DNA of 64,000 nucleotides from Anagrus nilaparvatae (lineage: Eukaryota > Arthropoda > Insecta > Hymenoptera > Mymaridae). The stretch covers positions 4,590,501 to 4,654,500 of the forward strand of contig JAKSXM010000231.1 of NCBI GenBank assembly GCA_022575985.1. The letters run 5' to 3'. Positions 46,611 to 55,559 of this stretch are shown one piece after another. The notes beneath the pieces were generated by a model. It ran no database searches, had not been told where the DNA came from, and was given only the letters and a program-made list of their open reading frames with translations. The translations under genes were made by a program, and so were the position numbers. Numbering within the stretch: position 1 is the first letter of the stretch; each line of letters begins with the position of its first letter.

Positions 46611-48599
46611 ATGCAGTTAATATGTATCGCAATTCTATGCCTGGCTACGTATTTAAAAATAATCATTGCACAATCTATAATAGCCTACGATTGCGGACAA
46701 CAATATACAAACGTAACTACCTTTTCACTTATAGATGTGGGAGAATGTCGTATCCCAGATAAACCAAACGTAATAATAGAAAAAGCAAAGATAGCACTTG
46801 TACAATTAAATGATTATTCAAAAGTAAAAACATATTTATGCAAAATAGAAGTTACCAGACAAATATCTTATTGTGATGAGTCATGGTATCGATCAAGTAT
46901 TCCTAAAGATATCGAAATGGGAAAAGTATCGTATATTGAACCCACAACAAGAATGATATGTGACCAAATGCATCGCACTAGGACCTTAGCATTTAGGAAT
47001 TCAATAACTATCCCTGGGCTAAGAGCTAATGGATCTATTACTACACCAGTACAACTAGCAGGACACAAAGGCGAAAAGGGCACTAAATGCACGAATGCTC
47101 CTTACATAGACCCGTATGGAGCTTGGACCGAAGTAATAGTCGATGGTTATGTAAAAATAACTTTAGAGGATTATTATGCCACAGTAGATCTTAACAACGA
47201 TCAAGTAATCTTAAATACAGGAACTCGTTGCAAACTATCAGACGAATCTTGTACGGATCTTTACGGAGGAGAGGTCTACTGGGACGCTACACCAAGAGAT
47301 AACTGTAGAGAAAAATACTCAAAGTTATATACCGGCATAGTGGACAAAATTATAGACCCGCTAAAACCAGATAATCCCGTTTTTGCCTTAGAGACATCAA
47401 TAGTATTCGCTTTTACGGTTCAAGGCACAACCACTATATGCTCTAATCAGCTATATAGGACATCACATCCGAGGATTACCATCTACGAAGGAGAAAGACC
47501 AGAATTATTGGAAATTCCTGAAGATACTTCTCCAGAAAATATTGACCTTTTAACCTATATGAATTCTAAATTCATTTACGTTGAAAAACACCTGAAGGTA
47601 CAAATGCAAAACATATATCACGATTTGCTTTTACAAAAATGCAACCTCGAGAAGAAGGTAATTAGAAATGCACTAAATATAGCGCAATTGCAACCAGACT
47701 TATTCAGCATGCAAGTTCTTAACCGTGGAGGCCACATGGGTTTAATCAGTGGAGAAACCATAAACCTCATAAAATGTGTAGGTGTACCAGTAACCTACCG
47801 AAAGGTAGACACCTGCTACCAAGAAATGCCTGTCTACAAGGACGGTAAGCCATATTTTATGACACCTCGGTCACACATCTTACTAACTACCGGAACAAGA
47901 ACCACTTGCAATGCACTGGTACCACCAATGTACTACTTAGGTCGAAAATGGTTCAAACTCATGCCTGAAGCCGTAGAAGCCCCTGCACCACAGATCTTAT
48001 CCCCAGAAACCAAAGGTTCATGGAAATATGTCGATCCAAAAAATCTAGCTGAGGCCGGAATATATACCCCATCACAATTGAAAAAGCTAAAGGACTATGT
48101 AATGTTCCCATTAGAAAGAGCAGCAGTTTTAAATACGATAGCCAGAGGCATGTTAGGAAGGAACGTAACAGGTGAAAATTACAACCCATCATATTTATTT
48201 AACTCAGAATCCTTACAAAAAATAATAAAATCAACATGGGAGCATTTTTGGGGCCGTTTCGTAGCTTTCGGCACACTATCTAGTGGTATATTAGGCATAT
48301 TCGTAATATGCAGGCTAGTAAAATTCTTTATAGATACTAGTTTACATGCTGTAGCACTTTATACCGTTTATGGATTCTCGATTCATATAATCGGCGCGGT
48401 TTGGGATTCATTAACGCAATTATTATTACACATAGGAACGGAGCTAAATCGTCAAACAGAGAATCCACCCACTGAAAATCCAGTCACAATCCCCACCGCT
48501 CCGGAACCAGTAGTGGAACCACACATAGAAATAGACGCCACACATACGCTATATCCACTACTGGGCAGAAGACAACCCGAAAATGTCAATAATGAATAA
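46611..48599 (+). CDS. Envelope-like glycoprotein 1 (env1, copy D, intact)
   Basis: 662 aa and no stop. A signal peptide covers residues ~1-21 (MQLICIAILCLATYLKIIIA), then a Cys-rich ectodomain with several N-glycosylation sites (the first is Asn in YTNVTTF), VQLAGHKGEKGTKC, DPYGAWTEVIVDGYVKITL and a long coiled or helical part near residues 335-360. Hydrophobic segments lie at about residues 548-575 and 585-605, followed by a Pro/Thr-rich tail with YPLLGRR. The overall pattern reminds me of glycoproteins of chuvirus-like (Jingchuvirales) viruses captured by arthropod retroelements; this is from memory and unverified. It follows integrase, the standard env position. Confidence 0.75.
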   Translation: MQLICIAILCLATYLKIIIAQSIIAYDCGQQYTNVTTFSLIDVGECRIPDKPNVIIEKAKIALVQLNDYSKVKTYLCKIEVTRQISYCDESWYRSSIPKDIEMGKVSYIEPTTRMICDQMHRTRTLAFRNSITIPGLRANGSITTPVQLAGHKGEKGTKCTNAPYIDPYGAWTEVIVDGYVKITLEDYYATVDLNNDQVILNTGTRCKLSDESCTDLYGGEVYWDATPRDNCREKYSKLYTGIVDKIIDPLKPDNPVFALETSIVFAFTVQGTTTICSNQLYRTSHPRITIYEGERPELLEIPEDTSPENIDLLTYMNSKFIYVEKHLKVQMQNIYHDLLLQKCNLEKKVIRNALNIAQLQPDLFSMQVLNRGGHMGLISGETINLIKCVGVPVTYRKVDTCYQEMPVYKDGKPYFMTPRSHILLTTGTRTTCNALVPPMYYLGRKWFKLMPEAVEAPAPQILSPETKGSWKYVDPKNLAEAGIYTPSQLKKLKDYVMFPLERAAVLNTIARGMLGRNVTGENYNPSYLFNSESLQKIIKSTWEHFWGRFVAFGTLSSGILGIFVICRLVKFFIDTSLHAVALYTVYGFSIHIIGAVWDSLTQLLLHIGTELNRQTENPPTENPVTIPTAPEPVVEPHIEIDATHTLYPLLGRRQPENVNNE

Positions 48600-48726
48600 T
48601 TCATTAACAAAAAAAAAAAAAATCTTCTTTTTACTTTACTATAAATATCTCTTTCTGTCTCTATTCTTTATAAATATATAATATTATTGTTCCTAATAAA
48701 AAAAATGTATATAATTAAAATTCAAG

Positions 48727-50133
48727 ATGATCCTCACAATTTGGATTACGTTATGCTTAGGACAAGAACTAGCATCAAACCGACCCAAAATCTTCGATTT
48801 ACAAAATAACGCCGGAATATTTTACGAAGAGGAAGCTAAAATCAAGATTCTTAACCAACCTATACAAATATTCACACTATTTGATTTAAACATACAAAAT
48901 GATCTAGTCCAGTTACATATAAAAAAATCAACCAATGCCTCAAGACTCATTTATGTCGGCAACAAATTCCGCTCTCTTATGCGAGACGTAGAAATTCAAG
49001 AAAACAGTAAATTTGAAGCATTGAGCAACGAAACAGAAATGCAATTTACAAACGACCCAAGAGCAATATATTTCTTAAATAAATACGAATTACAGCTCAA
49101 AAATATCTGGGCTGAAACATACTCATATACCAATGTCAGCGAATCAGATACAGAAGCATTAACTGAAATTTTAAAAAAAATCACAGAAATAATGGAAATC
49201 ACAAGAAAATTCGAACAGCCTCTAGAATTTTTCAAAACCATAGATTTTATAGGAATACGCAATAGACTTGACCGATTTTTTAAGGAAGAAATATTGCCCA
49301 TAGAAAAATGCAAATTTAGGATAGACATGGAAATAAAGAAACTAAGCAATAAAACCCTAGCTTTCATCCTCAAAGTTCCAACAGTACAGAATGAAGAATT
49401 CACCGCATATAGACTACACCGTATGCCAAACTTTCTAGAAATAGGACAACAAACATTAGCTATACGAGTAGCCTACAAAAACGATTTTCTAGCCATCACT
49501 CAAGAAGGGGGCCGGTCATTTTTTTTATCCGAATCCGAAATGCAGCACTCGATAGACTGCAATAGCGAAGATTTATATTTAAAAAGAGCACCTATAATTA
49601 GCACAAAGATAAGCTGTGAAGAAGAATTATTAAAATTAAATACATTAAGGTGCCCCACCGAAACACAAATTGCTACCGGACCGGTTATTGAAAGAACTAG
49701 GTCAAGGATCGTCTATTCATTTATAGACGAGGAAAAAACAAAAATCAAGTGCGTTAATTTCAATCAAATCAAATATTTGAAAGGTTACGGAATAGTGAAA
49801 CTCCCCTCCTCTTGTGAAATCATTATTGGATCCGAAATTTATAAGGGGACAGACAACACTATGCCACGCTTAGTCACGCCCCATGGCAATCTAGAATTTG
49901 GAGATATATCAGAATTTTTAACAACCCCCGAAACTATCACGGAGCCAATCATAGAAGACGAAAAAGATCCTCAGAATGATAATCTGTGGCTCGGAGTGAT
50001 GCTAGTCATTGTCACATTAAATATCGTAGGCTGTCTAGCACGTTACTTATACTCAAAAAGAAGGTATAGAAGAATTAACGACCCAAATCTCATTAGCGAG
50101 AGTTACGTAAGTGCAGTAGAATTTAAAAATTAG
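48727..50133 (+). CDS. Envelope-like glycoprotein 2 (env2, copy D, intact)
   Basis: 468 aa, starting 128 bp after env1, with a leader (MILTIWITLCLG), then NRPKIFDLQNNAGIFYEEEA, a long helical N-terminal half, and a Cys-containing second half with LHRMPNF, SFFLSESEM and VKLPSSCEIIIG. One membrane anchor at about residues 420-440 (WLGVMLVIVTLNIVGCLARY) is followed by a basic and Tyr-containing tail. The architecture suggests the F-like Env of insect errantiviruses and baculoviruses, but no furin site or fusion peptide was spotted, so the family is uncertain. AAG|ATG at the start could be a 3' splice site. It is not related to env1. Confidence 0.7.
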   Translation: MILTIWITLCLGQELASNRPKIFDLQNNAGIFYEEEAKIKILNQPIQIFTLFDLNIQNDLVQLHIKKSTNASRLIYVGNKFRSLMRDVEIQENSKFEALSNETEMQFTNDPRAIYFLNKYELQLKNIWAETYSYTNVSESDTEALTEILKKITEIMEITRKFEQPLEFFKTIDFIGIRNRLDRFFKEEILPIEKCKFRIDMEIKKLSNKTLAFILKVPTVQNEEFTAYRLHRMPNFLEIGQQTLAIRVAYKNDFLAITQEGGRSFFLSESEMQHSIDCNSEDLYLKRAPIISTKISCEEELLKLNTLRCPTETQIATGPVIERTRSRIVYSFIDEEKTKIKCVNFNQIKYLKGYGIVKLPSSCEIIIGSEIYKGTDNTMPRLVTPHGNLEFGDISEFLTTPETITEPIIEDEKDPQNDNLWLGVMLVIVTLNIVGCLARYLYSKRRYRRINDPNLISESYVSAVEFKN

Positions 50134-50211
50134 GAACAATACCTCTTCTTACTATCACTCTTACCTTTTTACAATAATATCAAAAAAAAAACAAATTTAC
50201 CAGTCTTCGCT

Positions 50212-50275
50212 CTCTTTTCTTTTTATTCATAGGCAGACATACAGCTTGATCAAGAAATAAAAATAAACTTTTAAC
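50212..50275 (+). promoter_or_regulatory. ORF3 leader with conserved splice-acceptor-like site
   Basis: TTTTTATTCATAG|GCAGACATACAGCTTGA precedes the ORF3 ATG. Copies A (25780) and B (35672) have the same TAG|GCAGAYATACARCT element after a pyrimidine-rich run. Conservation of a non-coding leader in three copies argues for use as a 3' splice site. Confidence 0.55.
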
Positions 50276-50989
50276 ATGGCAAGCTCAATTCTCAACGTAG
50301 ATCTAGTCAAGAAGGCTATCCCATCACTTATTAGGGCAATTTCAGAACCAGAAGGTCACTGCCCTTTTAAGACCGAGAAGTTAATGAAAATCATAACCAG
50401 TAAGATCTCGAAAAGGCATATACTTGAGGGAATATGCGAAATAGTAAAAACACAAGAAATTAATACGCCTACCAACCCCACCATAATTTTCACTCAAATA
50501 CTAGCCTTAAGCAAACATCGTAGAAAGATTTTTAAAGCAATCACTGAAGCGGTAGAGGAAATCGACAATTAGTTAAAATTTGCCAACCCACCCCGCTGGT
50601 TATATGATATAAACTATGACACCTTAGAACTTCTGGACAGATATGCTGAGAATATAACTAAATCATTAACCAAAATTGATACTCACTACTATTGCATGAA
50701 AACATCTAAAGAAACAGTATTTATTGCTAAAGCCAAGCTGTCACATAATTCAGAAAGATTAAAGCTACTCTGCCAAGACTGTTATTCGAATTTAAACTGG
50801 AACATAGTAAGTTGGAATCTAGTAGGATGTTCACATGCATTAGTTTTTAGGAAAAGAGTAAGCAAATGCCTCAATTGTAAAAGGAAAGTGGTAAATTTTT
50901 TGGAAATATCACACTGTTCAAAATGCACGAAAAAGTTAAGAATAAACAAAAAAGAAGTCTTTAAGAGAGGATATGTAACCATACAATAA
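50276..50989 (+). pseudogene. ORF3, unknown small protein (copy D, one stop codon)
   Basis: ATG 50276 opens MASSILNVDLVKKAIPSLIR and runs to a TAG at 50570-50572. The same frame stays open from there to 50989, with HYYCMKTSKE and Cys-rich stretches (CLNCKRKVV, HCSKCTKKL) that look like a zinc ribbon. Copy C is intact across the same point, so the TAG is a single nonsense change or, less likely, a readthrough site. The full length would be about 237 codons. No family recognised. Confidence 0.7.
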
Positions 50990-51118
50990 GTAGTAGTTAA
51001 GTAAATAAGGATAAAATAATTTCGGTATACGGGTAATAAAATTAAGTATAATCAATCAAGTTTAAAATAAATAAGAAATATATTAGATTATTCGTACAAA
51101 TAAATAAAATTACATAGA

Positions 51119-51542
51119 TTAGTCAAAAAAGAGGTCAAAAACACCTTGTGAATCCGAAAGCTGACCTTCTTCATACAACCAGATGCGGTTATTAGTATCA
51201 AACTAAAACAATATATAAATAAAACATTTTTTTTGTGCTATTATAAGGAGTAAACACACACAGGAAACAACTTACCAAATTATACCACCATTCGTCTTGA
51301 TCTCCTCGATAAGGGATCCGTTGCAATACATGTTGTAAAGGAGTCTTTTTGGAAAACTTAGACAAAATACAACAATAGTCCCACTACAAAAATACAAAAA
51401 GAGAAAGATCTTTTAGCAAAAATCAACCATTTATTTTGAACAACAGTTTTAATCATACCAGATACTCCGCTTCAAAGGCATCTCCATCATTCAGCACGGT
51501 CACATAACGGCCTTTGTGGTTGCAAAGATCCATAACTCGCAT
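51119..51542 (-). CDS. Tiny 3-exon DEWW-family gene, second paralog
   Basis: Minus strand: exon 1 51542-51459 (ATG, 28 codons), exon 2 51383-51276 (36 codons), exon 3 51202-51119 (27 codons and TAA). GT-AG introns of 75 and 73 bp are all phase 0, giving 91 aa. It reads NHKGRYVTVLNDGDAFEAEYL, LQRIPYRGDQDEWWYNL and RIWLYEEGQLSDSQG. It is paralogous to 45999-46410 and near-identical in structure to the broken copy at 25376-25633. It lies upstream of the JmjC-like gene's 3' side, on the same strand. Function unknown. Confidence 0.8.
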
Positions 51543-51810
51543 ATTTTTAAATTATATCAGTTTAATTATCGAAGCTACTCACACAAGGTATAAATTGGTA
51601 CTAAAGGAATCAATCAGAAAGGACCAATATTAAAATCCAAAGTTCGAAGCAAAAAACTCATAAAATAAAGAATTTTTTTTTAATTCAAATTAAGATTTCG
51701 TAGAAGAATAAAAAATCATTAAATACAAAAAAAAAATATATATATATTCGAAAATAAAAAACTAGAAACGCAATAAAGTTATTTATTTTTGCCAGTACAA
51801 TTTAAGAACA

Positions 51811-52152
51811 GTGATCGTCAACATGAGTGCCTTGAACAAGCTAAGATTATATCAGAAATCTTTAAGAAAAAATTTACATAACAAATTTAGATTTTTGTTA
51901 ACATTAAAAAAAATTGAGAAACTGCCGTTAACAACATATGATCTCAGAAAATCGGATGTAAGAGATGAACTGGTAATAATAAGGAAAATGAATAGTGAAC
52001 TCAGCGGGCCCATATCAAGATTGCTATGGAAGTGGGCTTGGGAGTCCATACACGTGTACGGATTACACATTCCAGATGACGGGTATTCATCAGGAGATAT
52101 ATTAGGCTACAGTAGTGATAGTGATATCAGTACAGAGGACGAGGACGAGTAA
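51811..52152 (+). CDS. Small ORF with acidic tail, unknown
   Basis: 113-aa frame starting at 51811, or at the second ATG at 51823 (MSALNKLRLY). The N-terminal half is strongly basic (KSLRKNLHNKFRFLL, TLKKIEKL), the middle has SRLLWKWAWESIHVYGLHIP, and the tail is acidic and Ser-rich (YSSDSDISTEDEDE). It lies between the two antisense genes, on the plus strand. No second copy was found in the window, so coding status is less certain, but the compositional layering looks protein-like. Function unknown. Confidence 0.5.
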   Translation: MIVNMSALNKLRLYQKSLRKNLHNKFRFLLTLKKIEKLPLTTYDLRKSDVRDELVIIRKMNSELSGPISRLLWKWAWESIHVYGLHIPDDGYSSGDILGYSSDSDISTEDEDE

Positions 52153-52278
52153 AAAAGATTGATATACAAGAGTACTAAGAAAAAACATAAAAAAAAAAAA
52201 AAAAAAAGAAGTAACAAAACAAATTATTTTTTTTAAAAACAATAAAAATCTTTTATTCTAATAAATACAAAATAACAA

Positions 52279-53734
52279 TCATAAGACACCTAACATCAAC
52301 AATTTCTTCCGGTGACTCTTTGTCGCACGATGCCTAACCAATCCTCCAGCTACCACCCTAGTTCCACATTCACAAACGTGCTGATTTCTCAAAGTCTGGT
52401 CATGAGTAGCCATATGTTTTGTCAAATTAAATTTTCTAGAAAAACTATGGTCACAAAGCTCGCATCGATAAGCGTGAGCAGCCAACTTGTGTACATCAAG
52501 AGCTGCTGGACCAAGAAACTGTTTACCACAATATTTCTCTGGACAGGTCAGCTCATGAATCTCGTCAACCAGTACGAGAGATCGCCTCACCGCTAGTTCC
52601 CTCAAACCACCAAGGCTTACAGGACATTTACAAGACATATAAGGCGTTTTTACCGCAGTCAACAATCGCGGCAAAATGTTGGTAGACTCCGAAATATTCC
52701 CTTGCAAGTTAACGGAAAAATACGGAGTCCACGGACTAATATATATTAAATCTCCGGGCTGTTGCAAAAAGTCATAGTAGGCAATTCTATTCTTTTTCAA
52801 AAATAAAGAGTCAGGAAACAGCCCAGGACTATGCAGAGCCGCCATATCACATGAACAGATAGCACAAGGAGCTCCATCTCTACAAGAAGCCTGAGCACAT
52901 AGATTAGTCTTCATTCGCATCGAACCAATCAGTTGGCAATAGCGAGGCACGCTAGTGCTTAAGATGACCCTCCAAGCAGTAGGGCCACCATATCTACTTA
53001 GATTAATCAAAGGCATGGCTCCTCTGCTTATAAGCATGCCTGTGCTCGAGCCCCTCTCACCAACGTACCACATGGACGAATTATAACCTAAAAATATAAT
53101 TACAGTAAAATAAGGAATAATCATAACACAAAATTTTTTTTTTTATTTTTTTTTATTTTACCCGGAGCAGATGAAAGATGGCTATGCAAAACGTCAGTCA
53201 CATAATGCTCCGTCCGAAATCCAAAGGCACTTCCACCAAAAGGCAGCTCCAAATCTCGGGCCATCAACCAAGGTTCGCCACTTTTGGCCCTCTTATCTAG
53301 CGCATCAGTAGCCAACTCCGTCAGATACTCAGGACCAATAACACCAGAATACGGGACATAAGAATTTCTTGATACCACAGACTCCTTGAATACCGAAACA
53401 CTATCCGGAGATAAAAGCAGTCTTTCGAAACGGCCAATACGCCCAACACGTACCATCTCCCGGAAAATTGATTCTGCAGGAATCTGGTCCAAATATAGAC
53501 CTACATCTACACCTCCGTCAACCGGCAAAATACCTGGAAACTAAACCAATTGTGAAGAAAATAAATACAACAAAAGGAAAAGAAATAAAACTAAGAAAAT
53601 TTTTTTTTTACCAGCATTGCAGAATTCCACTGCAGTCCCACAGAATTACGCTTCAAAAATAAGCCAAGATCGTCCAAACTCAGCCTCTCCTTATCCACAC
53701 ATAAAGTAGAACGGCCAAATAAAACATTTTCTGC
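52279..53734 (-). CDS. JmjC-like zinc-finger protein, antisense gene (copy D, intact)
   Basis: Minus strand: exon 53734-53612 (41 codons), exon 53540-53162, exon 53087-52279 with the stop. Introns are 71 and 74 bp and GT-AG; AATAAA follows at ~52254. The last exon has NSSMWYVGERG, then GPTAWRVI, a Cys-rich insert (CRDGAPCAICSCDM), LFPDSLFLKKNRIAYYDFLQ, QPGDLIYISP and ISESTNILPRLL. This order (cupin start, LISP-like, QxPGD, N-x-SESTN) matches JmjC domains of the KDM4/5 type. The His-x-Asp/Glu pair and the distal His of the iron site are not seen, so it is probably catalytically dead. Two C2H2 fingers (~CPEKYCGKQF and CELCDHSFSRKFNLTKH) and a degenerate third follow. The starting exon is unresolved. 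Confidence 0.7.
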
Positions 53735-55548
53735 CTAAAAGAATAATTTTTTTGGGTATATCAAAGCAATCATCAAATTTTTTTTTCTCTCCGAAAATAA
53801 CCAAACCGGAAGTACGTATAAGGAAATAAGATTTTTTTTTTACAAAAAAAAAAAATAAAAACCCTTATTACCTTTGTAAAAAAAAAAAAAATTTTTTTTT
53901 TCGTGACGTCAGTTTCGCGGAGTACTCCGCGTAAATCAAAGATTTTTTTTAAGTAAAAGAGAGAAACAAAAATCACTACGTCATTTTAGCGAAGTACTCC
54001 GCCTAAATCAAATAATCTTTTAAGTAAGAGAGAGAAAAAAAAAAAAAAAAAAAAAAATTTTTTTTTACTTTTTCTTGTCATTACATCATCCATTCAGTTC
54101 AAAACAAAAAAAAGAAAATTTTTTTTTACATGGGTAAAAGAGAGAAACAAAAATCACTACGTCATTTTAGCGAAGTACTCCGCGTAAATTAAAATTTTTT
54201 TTTGTATCTAGCAAAATATATACACACTTTCTCTTACTTAATTGAATAAAAATTATACGTGTCATAACAAATTACGGGTCATTAACGTTAACATAGCAAT
54301 TAAGATAAATAACTACCTCAATAAATTTTTTTTTACTATGATTATTATTATTGAATTTTTTTTTCCCATATAAGAAATACACACACAAAAAAAAATATAA
54401 TAATAATATGTATATAAATAATAATGATAATAGTAACGATATATTAATAATAATAATTAATACCAGTAATAAATTTAATAATAATCATAATAATTAACCA
54501 AAAAGAAATGATACGGCAATAATATACATTGATATATATATACGTTTACATATATATTACACACATTTTTTTAACGAAAAACTCGACACTTCCGAACGCT
54601 CACGAAAGTTTACGAGAACACTCGGCTCGTATACAAGTTACAAATATGTAAAATAACGGGTCTTTCTCGCTTCTTTTTGTGTATACACTATAAGCTTACC
54701 TTGCATGATTGATATAAGTCAATAATAAATTAATTATTAGATAAATATGATCATGATTAATGACTTAACATTATTTTTTTTATTTTTTTTATATATAATA
54801 TTATACTTACTTCAGTACACATTTTTTCTTTTAAATATACAAATACCGGTAAAACACAAAATCTTTTTTGTTTGATTAATTGAGATGTACAATTAAGAAG
54901 GATTAGTAAGACACTGTCAAATACCTGTCGAAACATCTCAATCATTCAAAAAACCGGATTAATAAATTTCTAATGTTATTCAAAATTTTTTAAGGTGATG
55001 GTAACTTTATATTTTTTTTTAAACACACAAAAATTTGACAATTTTTATGCAAAAAATACTTTCAGTATTTTTTTTCAGTAGCGCAGAAGGGATAAGGGGA
55101 TGTAAAATAGACATATTTTACTAAAAAAATAAAATCAAATTAAATTAGCAATTTTACATCTCCTCCCACACTAATTAAATTTTTTTCAAATCTCAGCTAA
55201 GAAATTCAAGGCTAAAAACATTATTTAAAAAATTATAGTAATTAATTAAATACAATTATACTTTGCAAAAATACTAAAATTATATAGAAACATAAAAATA
55301 GAATCATTTATTATTATATCAAGTCAGCAATCTTGTACATTGTATAGAGCCATAAATCAGCATACTTTGTATTATATAGAGCCAAAATTTTTTGAGATTA
55401 CAAAAAACAAATCAAACGAGAGAAATTGTCAAAACTTAAAATAAATAAGCAATTAGTTCATAAAACAGGTCAAGCAATTAAATTAGCAAGTAATTAAGTC
55501 TAGAAAAAAGCCACCCTATAAAAAACTTTATGAAAAGTTTTTTTTTGT
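53735..55548. other. 3' internal non-coding region of copy D
   Basis: It holds three spaced regulatory-looking repeats (53901-54186) and AT-rich sequence with TAA microsatellites (about 54340-54480). A conserved block follows at 54480-55060 whose inverted copy is at 22030-22600, then a stretch leading to the polypurine tract. On the minus strand ATGCAAG|GTAAGC at about 54702-54714 could be an upstream exon end of the JmjC-like gene, but its phase does not fit the next exon, so it may be untranslated. Confidence 0.6.
53901..54186 (-). promoter_or_regulatory. Tandem CRE-like / AGTACT repeats upstream of the JmjC-like gene
   Basis: Three units: TGACGTCA (53904-53911) with GCGGAGTACTCCGC (53917-53930); TACGTCA (53977) with GCGAAGTACTCCGC (53989-54002); TACGTCA (54158) with GCGAAGTACTCCGC (54170-54183). 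AGAGAGAAA precedes the last two units. TGACGTCA is the full cAMP-response-element palindrome and the AGTACT core is a 14-bp palindrome in the first unit. The cluster sits just upstream of the antisense gene's visible exons. A promoter or enhancer role is inferred. Confidence 0.5.
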
Positions 55549-55559
55549 AAGAAGAGGGG
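55549..55559 (+). promoter_or_regulatory. Polypurine tract of copy D
   Basis: AAGAAGAGGGG abuts the LTR start TGTAAC. The equivalent in copy C is AAGGAGAGGAG at 43659-43669. Confidence 0.85.

Noticed and set aside
35896..50133. A reverse transcriptase for the LTR elements
   Set aside because: No YxDD or other RT motif was found in any copy; the only RT in the window is the Penelope-like one at 13.8-15.3 kb.
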